Shown here: one piece after another, positions 1 to 3,822 of the stretch
Numbering within the stretch: position 1 is the stretch's first letter
Layout: each line of letters begins with the position of its first letter
NCBI GenBank assembly: GCA_017936185.1
Contig: JAGBGA010000059.1
Location: 1-7,033, forward strand
Direction: 5' to 3'
Source: Alphaproteobacteria bacterium
Lineage (GTDB): Bacteria > Pseudomonadota > Alphaproteobacteria > Rs-D84
DNA length: 7,033 bases
Program-made: the position numbers and the translations under genes
Notes under the pieces: model-generated
Seen by the model: the letters and a program-made list of their open reading frames with translations, nothing else
Databases searched by the model: none
What the model was told of the DNA's origin: nothing

Positions 1-32
1 ACACGCATATCATTTGCAATATAAGATGCCAT
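1..32 (-). CDS. 5' end of a gene cut by the window edge, possibly elongation factor P
   Basis: Only the first ten codons and two further bases are inside the window; they read MASYIANDMR. The ATG is at 32 and is preceded by AAGGGG (complement of 40-45) at seven bases' spacing, a strong ribosome binding site, so a real start is likely even though the gene cannot be followed. The peptide resembles the beginning of elongation factor P, where a pattern like M-A-[ST]-Y-x-x-N-[DE]-x-R-x-G is common (E. coli EF-P starts MATYYSNDFR). EF-P relieves ribosome stalling at proline runs, which would suit the proline-rich proteins nearby, but ten residues are too few for a firm call. It follows ppa by 66 bases with no terminator seen, so the two may be co-transcribed. 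Confidence 0.5.
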   Translation of the reverse strand, partial: MASYIANDMR

Positions 33-39
33 TTTAATA

Positions 40-45
40 CCCCTT
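40..45 (-). promoter_or_regulatory. Ribosome binding site of the edge gene
   Basis: AAGGGG on the minus strand, seven bases before the ATG at 32. It is the main evidence that the window edge cuts a real gene. Confidence 0.6.
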
Positions 46-98
46 GTTAATAATTAAATGCTTTGATTATAAAAATATGTCGTATTAACGCAAGTTTT

Positions 99-641
99 TT
101 ATTGTATTTCACGCATATGCGCCCAATATCGGTCAATACTTTCCATAATCAATTTATCGGCCATTTCACGATCGGCCCACCCAAGAATCTTGGACCAAGA
201 CTTTGGTTGCAAATCCTTGTAATGTTCAAAAAAGTATTGAATTTTCGAACGAAGAATCCCGGGCAACTGTTCAACAAATTCGATATTTTCATAATACGGG
301 TCAATTTTTCCACGTGGCACACAGATAATTTTTTCATCGCCGCCGGCTTGGTCTTCCATCAAAAGCGCGCCGATTGGTCGCACTTCAATCAAGACCCCGG
401 GGCGCAATGGCGCATTACACACAACAACACAATCCAATGGGTCGCCATCATCCCCCAACGTTCCCGGAAAATAACCATAGTTTGCCGGATATGCCATTGG
501 CGCATGAAGAATTCTATCAACTTTTAAAAGACCTGTTTCTTTATCAATTTCATATTTCACATGGCCATTTTCTGGAATTTCAATAATTGCATTTATTTTT
601 TTTGGCGGCAACTTTCCCGGCGCCAATTTATCAAGTTTCAT
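99..641 (-). CDS. ppa: Inorganic pyrophosphatase, family I
   Basis: Soluble cytoplasmic enzyme that hydrolyses pyrophosphate to two phosphates with Mg2+, pulling biosynthetic reactions forward. Counting from the ATG at 641 (180 residues, normal for the family), the active-site residues fall at the same numbers as in the E. coli enzyme: K29, E31, R43, Y55, D65, D67, D70, D97, D102, K104, Y141 and K142. The family signature DGDPLD is at 65-70 and YPANYGYFPGT at 51-61. A TTG codon at 650 would add MLI, but the AAGG at 651-654 abuts it, while it lies nine bases before the ATG, so the ATG is preferred. A candidate promoter lies at 671-698. No terminator is visible before the next gene start at 32. 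The product call is very secure. Confidence 0.97.
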   Translation of the reverse strand: MKLDKLAPGKLPPKKINAIIEIPENGHVKYEIDKETGLLKVDRILHAPMAYPANYGYFPGTLGDDGDPLDCVVVCNAPLRPGVLIEVRPIGALLMEDQAGGDEKIICVPRGKIDPYYENIEFVEQLPGILRSKIQYFFEHYKDLQPKSWSKILGWADREMADKLIMESIDRYWAHMREIQ

Positions 642-650
642 TATTAACAA

Positions 651-654
651 CCTT
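651..654 (-). promoter_or_regulatory. Ribosome binding site that fixes the ppa start
   Basis: AAGG on the minus strand, nine bases before the ATG at 641 and directly touching the alternative TTG at 650. This spacing, with the exact match of active-site numbering to E. coli pyrophosphatase, favours the ATG. Confidence 0.6.
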
Positions 655-670
655 TTTTACAAACCCATAG

Positions 671-698
671 ATTTTACCAGAAAAAATAACATTTGCAA
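671..698 (-). promoter_or_regulatory. Candidate sigma70-type promoter of ppa
   Basis: On the minus strand, TTGCAA (693-698) and TAAAAT (671-676) are separated by 16 bases. Transcription would begin near 664 and give a leader of about 22 bases with the AAGG site inside it. It lies just beyond the hairpin repeat that separates ppa from dnaN, so ppa probably has its own transcript. Consensus reading only. Confidence 0.5.
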
Positions 699-707
699 TT
701 ATTCAAA

Positions 708-815
708 CACCAAAAAAATGTGTAAAAAAATAAAAGATAATGGCATAGATGCGAAGTGGTCGGCAAGCGCAGTGTACAAATGTTACATAAGATGTCGCCC
801 CCACCCCAAGAAGAC
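708..815. repeat. Hairpin repeat, unit 1 (one conserved arm)
   Basis: The stretch 708-750 is nearly repeated at 802-845; the shared core, starting GTGTAAAAAA and ending GGCATAGAT, is at 720-750 and 816-845, 96 bases apart. The middle (751-815) is also related to unit 2, sharing GTGTACA followed by TACAT near 772-786. Inside it GTGG-CGGCA can pair with TGTCG-CCAC around a loop holding TGTA/TACA. The outer AT-rich arm has no inverted partner in this unit. No coding potential; the short reading frames here are translated repeat. Confidence 0.65.
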
Positions 816-935
816 GTGTAAAAAATAAAAGATAATGGCATAGATAAACGGGTTGGAAATGGCGTAGTGTACACAAACGTACATGAGCCATTGCCAACCC
901 GCTTTAGATATGCCATTAGATTTTATTTTTTTACA
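816..935. repeat. Hairpin repeat, unit 2 (long inverted repeat)
   Basis: The arms 817-863 and 887-935 are inverted copies of each other with only a few mismatches and two one-base gaps, around a 23-base loop (864-886). The arms include GTAAAAAA-TAAAA, TAATGGCATA and CGGGTTGG. The loop contains TGTAC...GTACA, so a small apical stem is possible. The left outer arm is the second copy of the repeat that opens unit 1. The right arm runs into the dnaN stop codon (931-933). It could be a MITE-like or REP-like element; no transposase or target duplication is visible. Confidence 0.75.
817..935 (-). terminator. Long hairpin acting as probable dnaN terminator
   Basis: The inverted repeat begins at the dnaN stop codon and, in the dnaN direction, ends in TTTTATTTTTTAC. 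A GC-containing stem followed by a T-rich run is the form of an intrinsic terminator, although the stem is far longer than usual and the T-run pairs with an A-run at the base. By symmetry it could also stop transcription from the other side. No other terminator is seen between dnaN and ppa. Confidence 0.5.
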
Positions 936-2049
936 TGCGCATTGGCATTAATACATAAATCGCATCCGTATCCTTGTCAACAGAATTGATTTTTGTTGGT
1001 GCCAATGGGTCTTGCATTTCCATCTGGAATTTTTCACCTTCAACCTGGCCTGCAACGTCAAGCAAGAATTTAACATTAAAGACAACGGTGAATGATGCGT
1101 CACCATTATATTCGATATCAAGTTCTTGGGTTGCGGTACCGGCATCTGGGCTTGATGCGTTGATTACCAACTTGTTCATACTGAACGTCAACTGAACAGA
1201 TTTTGTTTTATCAACACTGGCAACGGAAACCAAGTCAACCGCGTTAATAAATTGTTTTCTGTCAAGGATTGCGATTTTATCATTACCCTTTGGAATAACA
1301 ACGCGATAGTTTGGATATTGCGCGTCGACCAGTTTGCTGGTCAATGTTGCAGAACCGACGGTAAAGCGTGCCTTGGTATCCGACAGTTCGACCAACACAT
1401 CATCAACATTTGCATCTTCCAACAACTTTGACAATTCACCAATTACGCGACGCGGCAAGATAACCGACGGCATTTCTGCACTTCCCGCCGGGGCCGGCAT
1501 TGCACAAAGCGCCATACGTTGTGCATCGGTTGCGACGGCGGTCAATTTTGCGTCACCACTGTCATCAGAAATATGGAAATAAATCCCCCCCAAATGATAT
1601 CGAACATCATCTGTTGGGATTGCGAACTTTGTTTGGTTAATCAAGTGCGCCAAATCCCCTGTTGTCATTTGGAACTTGGTTGTCAGATTACTGCCCGCCA
1701 TTGCTGGGAAGTTTTCTGCCGGCAATGTTGGCAAACGGAAAACAGCACGTCCACTTGACACGACCAATTGGTCACCCGACTGTTTAAAAGAAATTTCTGC
1801 ATCATCGGGCAATTTACGCACGATATCATAAAGCATTTGTACCGGGACGGTTATTTTTCCACCAAGTGTAATATCTGCGGCGACATGTTCGACCAATTCC
1901 AAGTCGACATTTGTTGCCGAAAGAATTAAATCATCTGCGGCTTCTATTTTAACATTCATCAAAATCGGCAAGGTTGCGCGCTTTTCCACAATAGATTGCA
2001 TATGCCCCAGCGCACGAATTAACACCTGACGAAATACTGAAAATTCCAT
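931..2049 (-). CDS. dnaN: DNA polymerase III subunit beta (sliding clamp)
   Basis: Ring-forming processivity factor that tethers DNA polymerase III to DNA and recruits repair and replication-control proteins. The 372-residue product has normal family length and no break. It opens with MEFSVFRQVLIRALGHMQSI and the conserved RATLPILMNV segment (about residues 24-33), and ends in the typical MPMRM terminus. Three repeated clamp domains are expected at roughly 1-120, 125-245 and 250-372. The ATG at 2049 has AGGAG (complement of 2056-2060) six bases upstream. dnaA and recF are not beside it here; it is flanked by a secreted-protein gene and ppa. Its stop codon lies inside an arm of the hairpin repeat. 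The identification is secure. Confidence 0.97.
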   Translation of the reverse strand: MEFSVFRQVLIRALGHMQSIVEKRATLPILMNVKIEAADDLILSATNVDLELVEHVAADITLGGKITVPVQMLYDIVRKLPDDAEISFKQSGDQLVVSSGRAVFRLPTLPAENFPAMAGSNLTTKFQMTTGDLAHLINQTKFAIPTDDVRYHLGGIYFHISDDSGDAKLTAVATDAQRMALCAMPAPAGSAEMPSVILPRRVIGELSKLLEDANVDDVLVELSDTKARFTVGSATLTSKLVDAQYPNYRVVIPKGNDKIAILDRKQFINAVDLVSVASVDKTKSVQLTFSMNKLVINASSPDAGTATQELDIEYNGDASFTVVFNVKFLLDVAGQVEGEKFQMEMQDPLAPTKINSVDKDTDAIYVLMPMRM

Positions 2050-2106
2050 TATACGCTCCTGTTTTCCTTTAAGTGATATGTGTACTTCCTACACTCTGTT
2101 GCATTG

Positions 2107-2136
2107 ATTTTAGCAAAAAAGCCCGATTCGGTGCAA
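2107..2136 (-). promoter_or_regulatory. Candidate promoter of dnaN, proximal
   Basis: On the minus strand, TTGCAC (2131-2136) and TAAAAT (2107-2112) are 18 bases apart. Transcription would start near 2100, leaving a leader of about 50 bases that carries a small inverted repeat at 2080-2094. The -35 region TTGCACCGAATCGG is nearly identical to that of the candidate acpS promoter. Confidence 0.5.
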
Positions 2137-2198
2137 GACCAAATACACCCCCCAATGTTTTTAATCACATTTTTTTGAAACGTTCATGAAATGTTTTA

Positions 2199-2227
2199 AT
2201 TTTCAATCAACTTACAATCCTTGTCAA
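2199..2227 (-). promoter_or_regulatory. Possible second, distal dnaN promoter
   Basis: A perfect TTGACA (2222-2227) lies 17 bases from GAAAAT (2199-2204) on the minus strand. The -10 is weaker than that of the proximal site. It would add about 90 bases of leader. Confidence 0.3.
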
Positions 2228-2242
2228 AGCGCGACAATTCTG

Positions 2243-2302
2243 TTTTGGCACCTGTACGCCCCCTATCCCTGCCTTTGCAGGGATGACAAACGGTGCCCAA
2301 AA
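2243..2302. repeat. Nested palindrome
   Basis: An outer inverted repeat, TTTTGGCACC (2243-2252) with GGTGCCCAAAA (2292-2302, one extra base), encloses a perfect 8-bp stem ATCCCTGC/GCAGGGAT (2265-2272 and 2277-2284) with loop CTTT. The inner part followed by GAC matches the style of short palindromic repeats dispersed in alphaproteobacterial genomes. No coding role is apparent. Confidence 0.65.
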
Positions 2303-2329
2303 ATAAAAAACATAAAACAGTGATGCCTG

Positions 2330-2355
2330 CACCACGAAGTTTTAACGAAGTGGTG
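2330..2355. repeat. Inverted repeat CACCAC/GTGGTG
   Basis: CACCAC (2330-2335) and GTGGTG (2350-2355) face each other across 14 bases. It sits between two larger palindromes and joins directly onto the next one, so it is probably part of the same repeat cluster. Confidence 0.45.
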
Positions 2356-2384
2356 TCATCCTGGGACTTGACCCCAGGATCCAG
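2356..2384. repeat. Dispersed-type palindrome with GTCATCC start
   Basis: ATCCTGGG (2358-2365) and CCCAGGAT (2373-2380) form a perfect 8-bp stem around the loop ACTTGAC. The form GTCATCC-TGGG-ACTTGAC-CCCA-GGATCCA resembles palindromes I know to recur between genes in many Alphaproteobacteria. The GTCATCC of this unit and the GGATGAC at 2281-2287 face each other, so the cluster is roughly symmetrical as a whole. Confidence 0.6.
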
Positions 2385-2438
2385 GTCATTTATTCCTTGT
2401 TACCGGTGGTTGCGCAACAATCCAGTATATATACAAAA

Positions 2439-2466
2439 AAATCCCCCACCCACCGGGGGGGGATTT
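2439..2466 (-). terminator. Intrinsic terminator of the cysteine-rich protein gene
   Basis: On the minus strand, just after the TAG stop, AAATCCCCC pairs with GGGGGATTT (nine base pairs, with two more possible inside) and a T-run follows. Form and position are those of a rho-independent terminator. Confidence 0.85.
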
Positions 2467-2470
2467 ACCC

Positions 2471-3241
2471 CTATGAACCAGTGTAATAAACATCGGGAAT
2501 TTCTATTGTATGATATTCACCATCGGATTCCTTATAATAATACGTGCCGGCCGAAATATAACATTCTTTTTTCGACGTGGCCCCAACGTCCTTGGTCGTC
2601 GGCTCAACCATTTCATAACTATTATCCTCCTGCAAGGTATACAAATTTATATCTTTAGCCGGGCATTTTGTGCACTCGCCTTTATCTAAATAATACTTCT
2701 GCTCACACTCAATAAACTCTTCACCTGTCGATTCACACCCATTATCCCCACACGCATGTTTTATATATATTGTTCCACCTTTGATGGTCTGCTCCTCACT
2801 CTTGACTTTTACCTTTGCACATGCGGTTCCGTCACAAACACAATACTTAACCAAAAAGCCACAATCCCAACCATCCGGCCACACAGTTTTTTGTGCCGGC
2901 ATTTTCTTATACCCCGCGCCTGCATCGCAAGTCGACGTACAACTTTGTATATAATATGTTTGGGTACCCGTAACTATATCTGATTCATCCTTTACATTAT
3001 ACGCACAAATATTTTCCAAATCGCCTTCACAAGCATCCTGCTTTACCAAAGAATTTACATCACACTTAACACCATCCTGGGAATTACCTGCATTGACAAA
3101 GCAATAATCCAACGTCCCCATCGGACCAGTTGGCCCCACGCCATTTGGAAAGGTAACAACATCACCCGTTGTTACGGCGCGCGCCGCATACGTAACACCA
3201 ACACAACAAGCAAACACAAAAATACTGCGTAAAAAATACAT
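2471..3241 (-). CDS. Secreted cysteine-rich protein of unknown function
   Basis: The ATG at 3241 is preferred over a GTG at 3268 because GGAAAG (complement of 3246-3251) lies at proper distance and the protein then starts directly with a signal peptide. Residues 1-22 have a charged R5, a hydrophobic core and A-R-A at 20-22, a plausible signal peptidase I site. V-F-A-C at 9-12 is a poor lipobox, so a lipoprotein is less likely. The mature part of about 234 residues has 16 cysteines (positions 47, 60, 71, 79, 101, 105, 127, 134, 136, 141, 164, 169, 179, 190, 193 and 227), suggesting disulfide bonds in the periplasm or at the surface. The end carries ECTKCP (189-194) and GATSKKECYISAGT (220-233), then a DG and YYTGS terminus. 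From memory this resembles a module repeated in large surface proteins of gut Alphaproteobacteria; here there is one copy. No enzyme motif seen. Confidence 0.8.
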   Translation of the reverse strand: MYFLRSIFVFACCVGVTYAARAVTTGDVVTFPNGVGPTGPMGTLDYCFVNAGNSQDGVKCDVNSLVKQDACEGDLENICAYNVKDESDIVTGTQTYYIQSCTSTCDAGAGYKKMPAQKTVWPDGWDCGFLVKYCVCDGTACAKVKVKSEEQTIKGGTIYIKHACGDNGCESTGEEFIECEQKYYLDKGECTKCPAKDINLYTLQEDNSYEMVEPTTKDVGATSKKECYISAGTYYYKESDGEYHTIEIPDVYYTGS

Positions 3242-3245
3242 TATA

Positions 3246-3251
3246 CTTTCC
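3246..3251 (-). promoter_or_regulatory. Ribosome binding site that fixes the cysteine-rich gene start
   Basis: GGAAAG on the minus strand, four bases before the ATG at 3241. The upstream in-frame GTG at 3268 lacks a comparable site and would place nine polar residues before the signal peptide. Confidence 0.5.
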
Positions 3252-3274
3252 AATCCTGTGTGTAACACATAAAC

Positions 3275-3303
3275 ACCTTACGTCATTTAACGATTTTTAT
3301 CAA
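3275..3303 (-). promoter_or_regulatory. Weak candidate promoter of the cysteine-rich gene
   Basis: TTGATA (3298-3303) and TAAGGT (3275-3280) are 17 bases apart on the minus strand. The -10 is poor. Because a good terminator separates this gene from acpS, some promoter must lie in 3242-3310; this is the best I can find. Confidence 0.25.
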
Positions 3304-3316
3304 GCCAAAATAAAAA

Positions 3317-3334
3317 TCCCACCATGTGGTGGGA
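3317..3334 (-). terminator. Intrinsic terminator of acpS
   Basis: On the minus strand, CCCACC and GGTGGG (six base pairs, seven with the flanking T-A pair) enclose ACAT, followed by ATTTTTATTTT. It begins within ten bases of the acpS stop. Confidence 0.85.
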
Positions 3335-3341
3335 AAAAATC

Positions 3342-3719
3342 TTATATCTTTTCAATCACAACCATTGCCGCACAATAATCGTCTTGGTCGGTAATTGACA
3401 AGTGTACACGCGCATCATCACCCGCCAATTCGCGCAAGACGGCACGCGCACCACCACCAATTAATAATTCAGGCCGCCCCATATCATTATGCACAACCGA
3501 AACATCCGAAAACGTTATATCATCACCAAATCCGGTACCGATTGCCTTTAAAAACGCTTCACGTGCCGCCCAATAATTCGCCAAGTGACGTTCAGAATTT
3601 GCGTTATCGTTATCCGCATATTCCAATTCTTTTTTTGTAAATATACGCTGCTTTTTAAATGCCGACCAGTCTAAAAAACGCCCGCATTCGACCAAGTCAA
3701 TTCCAATTCCGATAATCAC
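3342..3719 (-). CDS. acpS: Holo-[acyl-carrier-protein] synthase
   Basis: Transfers the 4'-phosphopantetheine arm of coenzyme A to a serine of acyl carrier protein, making it active for fatty acid synthesis. The 125-residue length is normal. Family motifs are in order: IGIGIDLVE (3-11, metal-binding D8), FTKKELEYA (27-35), WAAREAFLKAIGTG (50-63, with E54 and K58 matching the metal-binding and conserved lysine positions) and HLSITDQDDYCAAMVV near the C terminus. The start is GTG at 3719, with AGGGGG seven bases upstream and the motif-bearing N terminus beginning at once, as is usual. It stands alone between terminators, not next to lepB, rnc or pdxJ as in many Proteobacteria. The call is secure. 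Confidence 0.95.
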   Translation of the reverse strand: MIIGIGIDLVECGRFLDWSAFKKQRIFTKKELEYADNDNANSERHLANYWAAREAFLKAIGTGFGDDITFSDVSVVHNDMGRPELLIGGGARAVLRELAGDDARVHLSITDQDDYCAAMVVIEKI

Positions 3720-3754
3720 TGATTAACCCCCTGTTTGGTATGTTGATATGCCGA

Positions 3755-3784
3755 ATACTAATAACATTTATCCGATTCGTGCAA
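3755..3784 (-). promoter_or_regulatory. Candidate promoter of acpS
   Basis: TTGCAC (3779-3784) and TAGTAT (3755-3760) are separated by 18 bases on the minus strand. The -10 is weak (four of six), but the -35 context TTGCAC-GAATCGG and the 18-base spacer repeat those of the dnaN promoter. The promoter partly overlaps the T-run of the preceding gene's terminator. Confidence 0.4.
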
Positions 3785-3785
3785 G

Positions 3786-3818
3786 CATAAAATAAAACCC
3801 CGCCATTTGACGGGGATT
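3786..3818 (-). terminator. Intrinsic terminator of the 695-residue protein gene
   Basis: On the minus strand, CCCCGTC pairs with GGCGGGG (seven pairs including one G-U) around AAAT, followed by TTTTATTTTAT. It begins a few bases after the stop codon at 3823. Confidence 0.85.
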
Positions 3819-3822
3819 TTCT

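Larger units (their letters stand above)
2050..2470. other. 421-bp intergenic region between dnaN and the cysteine-rich gene
   Basis: No convincing gene is present. From left to right it holds the dnaN ribosome binding site, a short inverted repeat in the dnaN leader (GTGTA/TACAC, 2080-2094), a candidate promoter (2107-2136), an AT-rich stretch with the palindrome TTCATGAA (2183-2190), a second possible promoter (2199-2227), three palindromes (2243-2380) and the terminator of the upstream gene (2439-2466). The open frame on the plus strand from 2293 runs through palindromes, the terminator and the antisense of the next gene, so it is not called. Confidence 0.7.

Noticed and set aside
63..527. 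154-codon open frame on the plus strand
   Set aside because: It is antisense to ppa, whose active-site residues all match; no ribosome binding site or recognisable motif.
720..845. Two direct repeats that could suggest a tiny CRISPR array
   Set aside because: Only two direct copies with a 65-base gap, an inverted third copy at 906-932, and a gap sequence that is itself related between units. No cas genes.
674..916. 80-codon and 64-codon open frames on the minus strand between ppa and dnaN
   Set aside because: They translate the two hairpin repeat units (repeated CHYLLFF-like segments) and have no independent support as genes.
2293..2658. 121-codon open frame on the plus strand
   Set aside because: It crosses a palindrome cluster and a terminator and then runs antisense to the secreted cysteine-rich protein; SSWDLTPGSR is merely the translated palindrome.
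2742..2752. Near match to a DnaA box (TTATCCCCA) near dnaN
   Set aside because: A single imperfect site inside a coding region, with no cluster of boxes or AT-rich unwinding region; no evidence for an origin here.
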